Positions 41,734-50,728 of a DNA stretch of 64,000 nt are shown in pieces. Both the position numbers and the translations under genes were made by a program. Each line of letters opens with the position of its first letter. Positions within the stretch are counted from its first letter, which is position 1. Origin of the DNA: Stenotrophomonas maltophilia (lineage in GTDB: Bacteria > Pseudomonadota > Gammaproteobacteria > Xanthomonadales > Xanthomonadaceae); NCBI GenBank assembly GCA_002364755.1, contig DEZI01000028.1, positions 76,889 through 140,888 on the forward strand. Direction: 5' to 3'. The notes under the pieces are model-generated. The model worked only from the letters and a program-made list of their open reading frames with translations, was not told where the DNA came from and made no database searches.

Positions 41734-42543
41734 TCAATCCCAGGCCGGGGCGATGCCTTCCGGATTGGCCAGACGCTGGCCGCGATCAAGCGTGGCGATC
41801 TGCGCCATGTCGTCGTCGGTCAGGCGGATCGCCGCCGCTTCCAGGTTGCCGGCCAGGTTCTCGCGCTTGGTCGACGACGGGATGACCGCAAAACCCTGCT
41901 GCAGCGCCCAGGCCAGTGCGACCTGTGCCGGGGTGGCCTGGTGGCGGCCGGCGATGGCCTGGATCACCGGGTCCTTCAGCACTTCGCCGTAGGCCAGGCT
42001 CATGTAGGCGGTGATGGCGATGCCGTTGTCCTGCAGGAACTGCACCAGCAGGCGGTTCTGCAGGTACGGGTGGATCTCGATCTGGTTGGTGGCGATGGCA
42101 TCGGCACCGAGGATCTCGATCGCCTTGCGGGTCTGGGCGATGGTGAAGTTGGAGATACCGATCTCGCGGGTCAGGCCCTGCGCCTTGGCCTCGGCCAGCG
42201 CCGGCAGGTATTCCTCCATCGGCACGTCCACCTGGTCATTCGGCGAGGGCCAGTGGATCAGGGTCAGCTCGACATGGTCGGTGCGCAGCTTTTCCAGGCT
42301 GGTGCGCAGGCTGGCCAGCAGCGCATCGCGCTTGAACTCGGTGATCCACACCTTGGTGGTCAGGTAGATGTCGTCGCGCGGTACGCCGGATTCGGCGATG
42401 GCCTGGCCGACCTCGGCTTCATTGCCGTAGATCTGCGCGGTATCGATGGCGCGGTAACCGACGTCCAGCGCATTGCGGACGGAATCGATCACGGTCTGGT
42501 CTTTCAGGCGGAAGGTGCCAAGACCAAAGGCGGGGACAGTCAT
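41734..42543 (-). CDS. dkgB: Aldo/keto reductase (2,5-diketo-D-gluconate reductase B-like)
   Basis: A 269-aa NADPH-dependent carbonyl reductase with the full tetrad Asp34, Tyr39 (DTAQIYGNE), Lys64 and His97 (LIHWPSP). The cofactor block IPSSTKRENLAGN is near the C-terminus. Length and order match E. coli DkgB, which reduces 2,5-diketogluconate and small aldehydes such as methylglyoxal. ATG 42543 was chosen because upstream sequence in frame has no conserved features. The gene follows an MFS transporter gene on the same strand. Confidence 0.9.
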   Translation of the reverse strand: MTVPAFGLGTFRLKDQTVIDSVRNALDVGYRAIDTAQIYGNEAEVGQAIAESGVPRDDIYLTTKVWITEFKRDALLASLRTSLEKLRTDHVELTLIHWPSPNDQVDVPMEEYLPALAEAKAQGLTREIGISNFTIAQTRKAIEILGADAIATNQIEIHPYLQNRLLVQFLQDNGIAITAYMSLAYGEVLKDPVIQAIAGRHQATPAQVALAWALQQGFAVIPSSTKRENLAGNLEAAAIRLTDDDMAQIATLDRGQRLANPEGIAPAWD

Positions 42544-42630
42544 GGGAAGCTCCAACGGGGGGAAAGGAGTGAACAGGAAGGGTAGGTCAGGGACCGTGTG
42601 CATGCCGGCAACGGTGCATTGCGTTGCCGG

Positions 42631-43845
42631 TCAGTGGGCGGTCACGGTGATGCCCTCGGCACGCTGGTCGATACCATCGCGGCGATCCAGGCGCCCGCTG
42701 AGCACGGTGAGCGCGTAGGCCAGCACGACCACCAGTGCGCCCAGCCACGGCGTGTGCATCAGGCCGATGTGCTCCACCACCAGGCCGCCCAGCGAGGCGC
42801 CGAGGGCGATGCCGATGTTGAACGCGGCGATGTTCAGGCCCGACGCCACATCAGTGGCCTGCGGCGCGTGACGCTGCGCCTGCTTGACCACGTACACCTG
42901 CAGGCCCGGCACGTTGCCGAACGCCACCGCGCCCAGGGCCAGCACGGTCAGCAGCATCAGCCCGGTGTTGTAGGCGGTGAAGGTGAGCACGAACAGCACG
43001 ATGGCCAGCAGCGCGAAGATGCGCTTCAGTGCCGGCACCGGGCCAACGCGGTCGGCCAGGCGGCCGCCCCACAGGTTGCCGATCGCCACCGACACGCCGT
43101 ACACCAGCAGCACCAGGCTGACCGCGTTGGCCGAGAAACCGGTGACGTCCTGCAGGATCGGCGCCAGGTAGGTGAAGGCCAGGAACGTACCGCCATAGCC
43201 CAGCGCGGTCATCGCATAGACCAGCAGCAGGCGCGGCTGGGCCAGCACGCCCAGCTGCTGGCGGAAGCTGGCCGGCGCGCTCTGCGGCACGTTGCGCGGC
43301 ACGAACAGCAGCGCACCCAGCAGGGCCACCACGCCAAGGCCGGCCACGGCCAGGAAGGTCGCACGCCAACCCAGGTGCTGGCCGATGAAGGTGCCCAGCG
43401 GCACGCCGGTCACCAGCGCCACGGTCAGGCCGGTGAACATGATGGCGATCGCGCTGGCGGCCTTTTCCTTCGGCACCACCGCGGTGGCGATGATCGAGCC
43501 GATGGAGAAGAAGACGCCATGGGCCAGGCCGGTGAGGATGCGGGCGACGATCAGCGAGGTGTAGCCCGGTGCCATCCACGCGATGACGTTGCCGAGGGTG
43601 AACATCAGCATCAGCGCGACCAGCAGCTGCTTGCGCGGCACGCGGCCGGTCAGTGCGGTCAGCACCGGCGCGCCGATGGCCACGCCCAGGGCATACAGCG
43701 AGACCAGCAGGCCGGCCGAGGGCAGGCTGACGTGCAGGTCGGCGGCGATGGTCGGAATGAGGCCGACGATGACGAATTCAGTGGTGCCGATGGCGAAGGC
43801 GCCGAGGGTCAGCGCCAGCAGGGCGAGGGGAATGCCACGGGTCAT
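42631..43845 (-). CDS. MFS efflux transporter (DHA1, AraJ/YdhP-like)
   Basis: A 404-aa protein with 12 transmembrane helices. FAIGTTEFVIVGLIPTIAADLHVS opens helix 1, and the loop 2-3 signature appears as GVAIGAPVLTALTGRVPRK. It is probably a proton-coupled exporter of sugars or drugs of the AraJ/YdhP type. A LysR-type regulator gene is divergent 105 bp away and is the likely controller. The aldo/keto reductase gene lies 87 bp downstream and may be co-expressed. Confidence 0.92.
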   Translation of the reverse strand: MTRGIPLALLALTLGAFAIGTTEFVIVGLIPTIAADLHVSLPSAGLLVSLYALGVAIGAPVLTALTGRVPRKQLLVALMLMFTLGNVIAWMAPGYTSLIVARILTGLAHGVFFSIGSIIATAVVPKEKAASAIAIMFTGLTVALVTGVPLGTFIGQHLGWRATFLAVAGLGVVALLGALLFVPRNVPQSAPASFRQQLGVLAQPRLLLVYAMTALGYGGTFLAFTYLAPILQDVTGFSANAVSLVLLVYGVSVAIGNLWGGRLADRVGPVPALKRIFALLAIVLFVLTFTAYNTGLMLLTVLALGAVAFGNVPGLQVYVVKQAQRHAPQATDVASGLNIAAFNIGIALGASLGGLVVEHIGLMHTPWLGALVVVLAYALTVLSGRLDRRDGIDQRAEGITVTAH

Positions 43846-43950
43846 GGCAGGCTCCGGAGGGAAGGAAGGGGCGCAGTGTGCGCGGCGCACCTTTGCCGAA
43901 AAACCGGTCTTCACGCCAATCACTCTTGCCTGCTGGTCAATAATGGCGCC

Positions 43951-44853
43951 ATGAAGACCACTCTCGACGAAATGCAGGCCTTCCTGGCGGTCATCGACAG
44001 CGGCTCGATCAGCGCCGCCGCCGAGCAGCTGGGGCACACGCCCTCGGGCGTCAGCCGCGCGCTGGGCCGGCTGGAAGAGAAGCTGGGCACCACCCTGCTG
44101 ACCCGCACTACCCGCCGCCTGCACCTGACCGCCGAGGGTGAGGCCTACCTGCGCCACGCGAGGGCGATCATCGATGCGGTGGAATCGGCCGAGGAGCAGA
44201 TGGCCGCCCGCCGCGAGCGCCCGGCCGGGCGGCTGCGCGTGGATGCGGCCATGCCCTTCGTGCTGCACGTGATCGCGCCGCTGGTGGCCAGCTACCGCGC
44301 GCGCTACCCGGAAGTGCAGCTGGAACTGAACAGCTCCGAGCGCTACATCGACCTGCTGGAGCGGCGCACCGACCTGGCCATCCGTATCGGCCCGCTGGCC
44401 GATTCGACCCTGCACGCGCGTTCGCTGGGGCGCTGCCGGCTGCAGCTGGTGGCCAGCCCGGCCTATCTGGCCGCGCACGGCGAACCGGCCACCGTGGCCG
44501 CGCTGGGCCAGCACACGCTGTTGAGTTTCAATGAACCGGAATCCTTGAACCGTTGGCCACTGCCGGGTGATGCTGACGGGCAGCTGCTGGTGCGCCCGGA
44601 TATCGCTGTCTCCAGCGGCGAGACCCTGCGCCGGCTGGCGGTGGAAGGCGTGGGCATCACCTGCCTGTCCGACTTCGTCACCGACCGTGATCGCGCCGCC
44701 GGCACCCTGGTGCCGGTGCTGGCCGCGCAGACGCTGGATGTCTACCAGCCGATCCACGCGGTGTACTACCGCAACACCGCCGTGTCGGCGCGCATCAGCT
44801 CGTTCCTGGATCACCTGGCCGAGGGGATGGCGGAGGGCGATTACCTGCGCTGA
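43951..44853 (+). CDS. LysR-family transcriptional regulator
   Basis: A 300-aa regulator with an N-terminal winged helix (LDEMQAFLAVIDSGSISAAAEQLGHTPSGVSRALGRLE, residues 5-42) and a substrate-binding domain from about residue 92. It is divergent from the MFS transporter gene with a 105-bp shared control region, the usual layout for a LysR regulator and its target. The effector is unknown. Confidence 0.95.
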   Translation: MKTTLDEMQAFLAVIDSGSISAAAEQLGHTPSGVSRALGRLEEKLGTTLLTRTTRRLHLTAEGEAYLRHARAIIDAVESAEEQMAARRERPAGRLRVDAAMPFVLHVIAPLVASYRARYPEVQLELNSSERYIDLLERRTDLAIRIGPLADSTLHARSLGRCRLQLVASPAYLAAHGEPATVAALGQHTLLSFNEPESLNRWPLPGDADGQLLVRPDIAVSSGETLRRLAVEGVGITCLSDFVTDRDRAAGTLVPVLAAQTLDVYQPIHAVYYRNTAVSARISSFLDHLAEGMAEGDYLR

Positions 44854-44864
44854 GGCTGCTGCGC

Positions 44865-44927
44865 TCGCCGGGCATGGCCCGGCGCTACCGTGATCGCGCG
44901 ATGGTAGCGCCGGGCCATGCCCGGCGG
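44865..44927. repeat. SMAG/REP-type inverted repeat pair
   Basis: Facing units 44865-44888 and 44904-44927 (GTAGCGCCGGGCC...GGCGG) with a 15-bp spacer, between convergent lysR and chemoreceptor genes; likely a bidirectional terminator. Confidence 0.9.
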
Positions 44928-44932
44928 ATCCC

Positions 44933-47053
44933 TCATGCCGCGCGCGCGAGGGTATCCTTCGTCGTCGCCGCACTCGACAGATCAAACACATCCACTGCCT
45001 CGATCAAGCGGTCGGCCTGCTGTTCCAGGCTGCGCGCGGCGGCGCTGGCTTCTTCCACCAGCGCGGCGTTCTGCTGGGTGGTGCCATCCATCTGGATGAC
45101 GGTCTGGCTGACCTGTTCGATCCCCGCGCTCTGCTCCTGCGAAGCGGCGGAAATCTCGGCCATGATGTCGGTCACCCGCTGCACCGAAGCGACGATCTCG
45201 GCCATCGTGTCGCCGGCCTGGCGCACGCGCTGCGCGCCGTGGCCGACCTGTTCCACCGACGCCTCGATCAGCGTCTTGATCTCTTTGGCTGCGGCCGCCG
45301 AACGCTGCGCCAGCGTGCGTACCTCGCTGGCGACCACGGCAAAGCCACGGCCCTGTTCACCGGCACGTGCAGCCTCCACCGCCGCGTTCAAGGCCAGGAT
45401 GTTGGTCTGGAACGCGATGCCGTCGATCACACTGATGATCGCCGCAATCTGCCGCGATGACGCCTCGATCGCGCCCATGGTTTCCACCACCTGGCCGACC
45501 ACTTCACCGCCCTGCGAGGCCACGCCGTGTGCGCCGATCGCCAGCTGGTTGGCCTGGCGTGCATGCTCGGCATTCTGGCGCACGGTCGAGGTCAGTTCTT
45601 CCATCGACGCGGCCGTTTCTTCCAGGTTGGCGGCCTGCTGCTCGGTACGGCGCGACAGGTCGTTGTTGCCGGCCGCAATTTCAGCGGCCGCCGAATGGAT
45701 GCTGCCCGAGGTGTGCTTGATGTCGGTAACAATCGTCGCCAACTGCGCTGCCGTAGCATTGGCGTCGCCGGCGATGCGCGCGAACACGCCGTGGAAATCG
45801 CCATGCATGCGCGCACCCAGGCGACCATCGGCAATCGCCCGCAGCATCGTCGAGACCTCAGCCAGATTGTGGTCGGCAGCGTGCATGAGCTCATTCAACC
45901 CATCGACCATCGCGCGGAAATCATGCTCGAAGCTTGCGCTGTCGCCGCGTTGGCTGAAATCGCCTGCCGCCGCTGCCGTGGCCAGACGGCGGATCTCGCC
46001 ATTGATGGCACCAAGGTTCTGTTTGGCGGTGTGCAGCGTGTCGGTAATGATCGCCTTTTCGCCCGGCAGCGCCTCCATATCCTCGCTCAGGTCGCCCACA
46101 GCGTAGCGGCCGATGATGCTGACCGCGCGCATCTTCACCTGGATGTGCGCGTCGACCAGTGCGTTGGTGTCGGCCACCATGCGTCCGTACGCGCCGGGGA
46201 AGTCGCCGGCCTGCATGCGGTGGCTGATGGTGCCGGCGTCGTGCGCCTGCGCCATCGCCGCCTGCGCGGCGAGCACGTCGCGCAGCGTGCCCTGCACGGC
46301 CTGCATGGCCTGCGCCAAGCGGCCGATCTCATCGCGGCTGCGCACCTGAACCCGATGGTCAAGGTCGCCGGTGGCCACTGCGCGCGCGGCGGCTTCCACC
46401 GCCAGCACCGGCTGTACCACCGCACGCCGCAGCCACCAACCCAGGCCGGCCAGCAGCAGCAGCGCCGCGGCGATGGTCAGCACCCCGCACACCACCAGGG
46501 TGCGGCGTGCCTGCTGCGAGCGCGCGCTCACCGCGGCCTCGGCCACCGCTGAAGTACGCCTGCCCAATGCATCCAGCGCGGCGGTCACGGGGCGGTCCTT
46601 GCCACGCACCAGGCTGTCGCCGGCGGACGGGTCATAGCCGGCCATGGCAAACGCCTGCAGGGCGGCGTGGTAATCCTTCTGCAGCTGCGCATGCAGGCCA
46701 CTGAATGCCTGCGCCATCTCGCGGGTGCGTGCATCGGGGCTGGCGGCCAGGCCTGTGGCCAGCTCCTCCACCCGCTTTCCTTCGTCATCGAAGGCCTGAA
46801 GGTGGCGCTGGCGCAGCGCCTCGTCGTGGCCGCGCAGCAGTACGTTCTTCCATTCCTGCACCTGCCCGCGGAACTCGCGCTGCAGGCGCTCGGCGTCGCG
46901 GCTGTGGGCGACCTCTGCAGGGGCTTGCGCAGACAGCTTCAGCCATGCCGATGCCAGGCCGGCGAGGGCGCACAGCAGGACGATGGCCAGACCAACGGAT
47001 ACAGCGCCCAGCAGCTTCGACTGCAGCCGCGGTGCACGGGAGGAGGCGTTCAT
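44933..47053 (-). CDS. Methyl-accepting chemotaxis protein
   Basis: A 706-aa receptor. One transmembrane helix at about residues 15-35, a roughly 150-residue periplasmic helical sensor, a second helix near 190-212, then one or two HAMP-like segments (VQPVLAVEAAARAVATGDLDHRV and a later ADGRLGARM). The signalling domain has the conserved tip IDGIAFQTNILALNAAVEAARAGEQGRGFAVVA. There is no C-terminal CheR/CheB-tethering pentapeptide. The ligand is unknown. ATG 47053 begins just before the first transmembrane helix. Confidence 0.93.
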   Translation of the reverse strand: MNASSRAPRLQSKLLGAVSVGLAIVLLCALAGLASAWLKLSAQAPAEVAHSRDAERLQREFRGQVQEWKNVLLRGHDEALRQRHLQAFDDEGKRVEELATGLAASPDARTREMAQAFSGLHAQLQKDYHAALQAFAMAGYDPSAGDSLVRGKDRPVTAALDALGRRTSAVAEAAVSARSQQARRTLVVCGVLTIAAALLLLAGLGWWLRRAVVQPVLAVEAAARAVATGDLDHRVQVRSRDEIGRLAQAMQAVQGTLRDVLAAQAAMAQAHDAGTISHRMQAGDFPGAYGRMVADTNALVDAHIQVKMRAVSIIGRYAVGDLSEDMEALPGEKAIITDTLHTAKQNLGAINGEIRRLATAAAAGDFSQRGDSASFEHDFRAMVDGLNELMHAADHNLAEVSTMLRAIADGRLGARMHGDFHGVFARIAGDANATAAQLATIVTDIKHTSGSIHSAAAEIAAGNNDLSRRTEQQAANLEETAASMEELTSTVRQNAEHARQANQLAIGAHGVASQGGEVVGQVVETMGAIEASSRQIAAIISVIDGIAFQTNILALNAAVEAARAGEQGRGFAVVASEVRTLAQRSAAAAKEIKTLIEASVEQVGHGAQRVRQAGDTMAEIVASVQRVTDIMAEISAASQEQSAGIEQVSQTVIQMDGTTQQNAALVEEASAAARSLEQQADRLIEAVDVFDLSSAATTKDTLARAA

Positions 47054-47166
47054 GGGGCGGACTCTTGGAAGGGGTGCGATGCGGTATCGACCGCGCTTGA
47101 GGGCTCTGAAGTGCAAAGCTGGTCACGTTATCGTTGCGTTTAAAGAGGTGAAAGGTGCGTTAGATA

Positions 47167-47180
47167 GGACAAATGTGTCC
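47167..47180. promoter_or_regulatory. GGACA-AATG-TGTCC inverted repeat upstream of the Rrf2 gene
   Basis: Five-base perfect arms with a 4-base centre, 57 bp before the Rrf2 start in the region shared with the divergent chemoreceptor. It could be a regulator site for either direction, but arms of this length also arise by chance. Confidence 0.25.
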
Positions 47181-47217
47181 AGATGGAACAAATACAGACC
47201 CTCGACAGACGGTTTAA

Positions 47218-47238
47218 ATGTAACTATCGTAGTTACAT
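47218..47238. promoter_or_regulatory. Probable Rrf2 operator overlapping its own start codon
   Basis: Perfect 9-bp arms ATGTAACTA and TAGTTACAT separated by TCG. The right arm includes the first two bases of the ATG at 47237. The sequence resembles operators of the Rrf2 family and predicts direct autorepression of the regulator and the co-transcribed reductase. Confidence 0.7.
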
Positions 47239-47692
47239 GAAATTCGCAGACCCGCTCTCCGACGCCCTGCACGTGATGGCCCACCTGGTCGGCCAGGTCG
47301 GCCCGCGTACCTCCGAACAACTGGCCACCTGCCTGCCGACCCACCCGGTGGTGATCCGCCGCCTGCTGGCGCAGATGCACAAGGCCGGTCTGGTGCGCAG
47401 CACGCGCGGGCACGGCGGCGGCAGCCAGCTGGCACGCGATGCAGCGCAGATCAGCCTGCACGACATCTACCTGGCGGTCGGTGCGCCGCCGCTGGTGCAG
47501 GTCGGCCAGCGCCACAACGGCGGCGGCTGCCCGATCCAGCAGCTGGTCAACCAGGCCCTGCAGGACGGCGCGCGCGAGGCCCAGCGCCTGCTCGAAGCGC
47601 GCCTGCAGGCCGGCACCCTGGACCAGCTGGGCGCCGACTTCGCCCGCCATCTTGCCCACCACCGTTCCCTGGAAGGTCCCCATGAATCCTGA
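47237..47692 (+). CDS. Rrf2-family transcriptional regulator (YwnA-like)
   Basis: A 151-aa regulator with an N-terminal winged helix (residues about 5-65, VVIRRLLAQMHKAGLVRSTRGHGGGSQLAR being the recognition helix and wing). It has Cys32 and a second Cys near residue 98 (GGGCPIQQ). It lacks the three-Cys cluster of IscR, so redox or ligand sensing by one or two cysteines is more likely than an Fe-S cluster. It overlaps the downstream oxidoreductase gene by 11 bp. Confidence 0.9.
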   Translation: MKFADPLSDALHVMAHLVGQVGPRTSEQLATCLPTHPVVIRRLLAQMHKAGLVRSTRGHGGGSQLARDAAQISLHDIYLAVGAPPLVQVGQRHNGGGCPIQQLVNQALQDGAREAQRLLEARLQAGTLDQLGADFARHLAHHRSLEGPHES

Positions 47693-48587
47693 TGTCCTCA
47701 TCGTCGGCGGCAGCTACGCCGGCATTGCCGCCGGCCTGATCCTGGCCCGCGCGCGCCGCCCGGTCACGATCATCGACAGCGGCCTGCCGCGCAATCGCGC
47801 CGCCAGCCACTCGCACGGCGTGCTTGGCCAGGACGGCATCAGCGGCGCCGAGCTGCTGAAGAACGCGCGCCAGCAGCTGCTCGATTACCCCACCGTGCGC
47901 TGGCTTCAGGGCGAGGTGGTGCACGCGCAGTCCACGGCCGAGGGCGTGGAGGTGCGTACCGCCGATGGCCAGGTGCTGGCCGCGCGCAAGCTGCTGCTGG
48001 CCACCGGCATCGCCGACCAGCTGCCCGGGCTGCCGGGCCTGGCCGAACGCTGGGGCAGCACCGTGCTGCACTGCCCGTACTGCCATGGCTACGAAGTCGG
48101 CGGCGGTGCCATCGGCCTGCTCGGCGGCCACCCGATGTCGGCGGCCAAGGCAACGCTGTTTGCCGACTGGGGCAACGTCACCTTCTTCAGCCAGGGCCTG
48201 CCGATCAGCGATGAAGAGCAGGCTGCCATGCAGCAGCGCGGCGTGCAGATCGAGACCACCCCGGTGGTGGGCGTGCAGGGCGAACAGCCGACGTGGCTGG
48301 AAGTGGAACTGGCCGATGGCCGCCGCATCGCCCAGCGTGCGCTGTTCGTGCCGGCCATGCAGCAGATGGCCACGCCGCTGGTGCAGCAGCTCGGCTGTGC
48401 GCTGGTGGAAAGCCCGCTGGGCGTGCTGGTCGAGGTCGACATGATGAAGCAGACCTCGGTGGCGAACGTGTACGCCGCAGGCGACGCGACCACGGTCGGC
48501 AACATCACCCTGGCCATGGCCGAAGGCGTGCGTGCCGGCGCCGGCGTGCACCACGCGCTGGTGGGTGAGGACAGCGTGCCGCGTTGA
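47682..48587 (+). CDS. Thioredoxin-reductase-like FAD/NAD(P) oxidoreductase
   Basis: A 301-aa flavoprotein with the FAD loop VGGSYAGIAAGL (residues 8-19), a CPYCHGYE segment at the position of the thioredoxin reductase dithiol (near residues 130-137), a second dinucleotide fold (IGLLGGHP) and the C-terminal VYAAGDATT. The CPYC pair could be redox active. It is co-transcribed with the Rrf2 regulator, so expression is probably induced by thiol or electrophile stress. Confidence 0.9.
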   Translation: MNPDVLIVGGSYAGIAAGLILARARRPVTIIDSGLPRNRAASHSHGVLGQDGISGAELLKNARQQLLDYPTVRWLQGEVVHAQSTAEGVEVRTADGQVLAARKLLLATGIADQLPGLPGLAERWGSTVLHCPYCHGYEVGGGAIGLLGGHPMSAAKATLFADWGNVTFFSQGLPISDEEQAAMQQRGVQIETTPVVGVQGEQPTWLEVELADGRRIAQRALFVPAMQQMATPLVQQLGCALVESPLGVLVEVDMMKQTSVANVYAAGDATTVGNITLAMAEGVRAGAGVHHALVGEDSVPR

Positions 48588-48602
48588 AGATCGCGGGGTG
48601 CC

Positions 48603-48655
48603 ATCCACGCATGGCGTGGATCTACTGTCGTAGTAGATCCACGCCATGCGTGGAT
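48603..48655. repeat. ATCCACGCATGGCGTGGAT inverted repeat pair
   Basis: Units of the same subfamily as the array at 37445, at 48603-48625 and inverted at 48633-48655, 7 bp apart, between convergent genes. Confidence 0.88.
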
Positions 48656-48662
48656 GCGGCAA

Positions 48663-49619
48663 TCAACCCTCGACGCTCGCCGCATCCAGCTGTGCGATGT
48701 CCTGCACGCTGAGGCCGACATTGGCCGCCGCCAGCAGGTCGCGCAGCTGCTCGACGCTGGTGGCGCTGACGATCGGCGCGGTGATCGACGGCCGTGCGAT
48801 CTGCCACGCCAGCGCGATCTGCGCGGCACTGGCGTTGTGCTTGCTGGCCACATCATCCAGTGCCTGCAGGATGCGCAGGCCACGCGGGTTCAGGTAGCGC
48901 TTGACCACGTTCCCGCCACGCGCCGGGCTCTTGCTGGCATCGGCCGGGGTGCGGTACTTGCCGCTGAGGAAACCACTGGCCAGCGCGTAGTAACCGATCA
49001 CGCCGATCTGTTCGCGCTGTACCAGCGGTTCCAGTTCCTTCTCGTAACCAGCGCGGTCGTACAGGTTGTACTCCGGCTGCAGGGTTTCATAGCGCGGCAG
49101 CTTGTAATCGGTGGACACCTTCAGCGCATCGGCCAGGCGCGTGGCGCTGTAGTTGGATGCACCGATGGCGCGCACCTTGCCCGCTTCGATCAGCCGGCCG
49201 AACGCAGCCAAGGTTGCTTCAAGCGGTGTGGATTCATCGTCCTCGTGGGCCTGGTACAGATCGATCACATCGGTCTGCAGGCGGCGCAGCGAATCTTCCA
49301 CCGCGGCCTTGATGTTGTCCGGAGTCAGGCCGGGGCGTTCGGCCCATTTGGCCACCTTGGTCGCCAGCACCACCTTGTCGCGCTTGCCGCTGCGTGCAAA
49401 CCACTTGCCGATCAGCGTTTCCGATTCGCCGCCTTCGTTGCCCGGCACCCAGGCCGAATAGACATCAGCGGTGTCGACCAGGTTGAAGCCGGCATCGACG
49501 AAGGCATCGAGCAGGGCGAAGCTGGCCTTCTCATCGGCGCTCCAGCCAAACACGTTGCCGCCGAAGGCGAGCGGACGTACATGCAGGCCGGAACGGCCCA
49601 GTTCGCGGGTTGCCGTCAT
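48663..49619 (-). CDS. Aldo/keto reductase (YajO/AKR11-like)
   Basis: A 318-aa oxidoreductase with tetrad residues Asp49 and Tyr54 (DTADVYSAW), Lys88 and His125 (LYQAHEDD). APIVSATSVEQLRDLL near the C-terminus is the NADP phosphate-binding block. It belongs to a different subfamily from the enzyme at 41734. ATG 49619 was chosen; a GTG two codons upstream is also in frame. Confidence 0.9.
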   Translation of the reverse strand: MTATRELGRSGLHVRPLAFGGNVFGWSADEKASFALLDAFVDAGFNLVDTADVYSAWVPGNEGGESETLIGKWFARSGKRDKVVLATKVAKWAERPGLTPDNIKAAVEDSLRRLQTDVIDLYQAHEDDESTPLEATLAAFGRLIEAGKVRAIGASNYSATRLADALKVSTDYKLPRYETLQPEYNLYDRAGYEKELEPLVQREQIGVIGYYALASGFLSGKYRTPADASKSPARGGNVVKRYLNPRGLRILQALDDVASKHNASAAQIALAWQIARPSITAPIVSATSVEQLRDLLAAANVGLSVQDIAQLDAASVEG

Positions 49620-49789
49620 GGGCACGGACTCCTTGGGGGTAGTCCTGCAGCATAGAACGCGCTGTGTGACCGCGCTGCGGCGTCGAATACAAAACAGTGT
49701 TCCGTCGCGGAGCGCGTGGCTAACGTTTTGTGAACACCTTGCACGCGGCGGCTGCTAGTCTCGCCGCATCTTCCGCTGGAATCGCCCCG

Positions 49790-50647
49790 ATGATCGCTGC
49801 CTCGTCCCTGCGTAGCTGCCGCCTGCTGCTTGCTTCAGCCCTGCTCGTTGCTGTTCCCGCATTCGCTGCACCGGCCACGGTGGCACCGGCGAAGATCCAG
49901 GTCTCGCCGGCCATCGACGCCGCGGTGAAGGCATCGACCCGCGACCCCGCCAATGTGAAACGCGACAACTACCGCCATCCGGCGCAGTCGCTGGCCTTCT
50001 TCAAGGTCGCACCGGAAAAGACCGTCATCGAGATCACCCCCGGCAACGGCTGGTACTCGGAAATCCTGGCCCCGCTGCTGCGTGACAAGGGCCATTACAT
50101 CGCCGCCGTGGTCGACCCGGCCGCTGTACCCGAAGGCCGTGGCCGCGATTACCAGCAGCGCAGCCGCGACGGCCTGGAAAAGAAGTTCGCCGGTGCGCCG
50201 GCCCAGTTCGACAAGGCCGCCGTGGTCGGCTACGACCCGGCCAAGCCGGTGTTCGGCCCGGCCAATTCGGCCGACGTGGTGCTGACCTTCCGCAACGTGC
50301 ACAACTGGCGCAAGGCCGGCCAGGCGCAGGGCATGTTCCTGGGCTTCTTCAACGTGCTGAAGCCGGGCGGCGTGCTGGGCGTGGTCGAGCATCGCGCCAA
50401 GGCCGACGTCGCCGATGATGACGACACCGGCTATGTCGGCCAGCAGCAGGTGATCGCCATGGCCGAGGCCGCCGGCTTCAAGCTGGATGCGCGCACCGAG
50501 GTCAATGCCAACCCGCGTGACACCAAGGACCACCCGAACGGTGTCTGGACCCTGCCGCCGACCAACCAGCACGACAAGGGCGACGACGCCAAGTACCAGG
50601 CCATCGGCGAAAGCGACCGCATGACCCTGCGTTTCGTGAAGCCGTAA
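49790..50647 (+). CDS. Exported class I methyltransferase-like protein
   Basis: A 285-aa protein whose N-terminus is a clear signal peptide (MIAASSLRSCRLLLASALLV, with AFA-APA as cleavage site). The mature part has a SAM-methyltransferase fold: motif I VIEITPGNGWYSE near residue 83, DVVLTFRNVHNW near residue 163 and LKPGGVLGVVEHRA near 190. Because SAM is cytosolic, a periplasmic enzyme is unexpected, although relatives with such leaders exist in Proteobacteria. The substrate is unknown. Confidence 0.85.
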   Translation: MIAASSLRSCRLLLASALLVAVPAFAAPATVAPAKIQVSPAIDAAVKASTRDPANVKRDNYRHPAQSLAFFKVAPEKTVIEITPGNGWYSEILAPLLRDKGHYIAAVVDPAAVPEGRGRDYQQRSRDGLEKKFAGAPAQFDKAAVVGYDPAKPVFGPANSADVVLTFRNVHNWRKAGQAQGMFLGFFNVLKPGGVLGVVEHRAKADVADDDDTGYVGQQQVIAMAEAAGFKLDARTEVNANPRDTKDHPNGVWTLPPTNQHDKGDDAKYQAIGESDRMTLRFVKP

Positions 50648-50728
50648 ACCGGTAGCGCCGGGCCCCGGCCGGCAAGCGCGCAGCGCGGCGTGGGACAATG
50701 CATCACCCCGCCGCCTGCCGCTTCCGCA

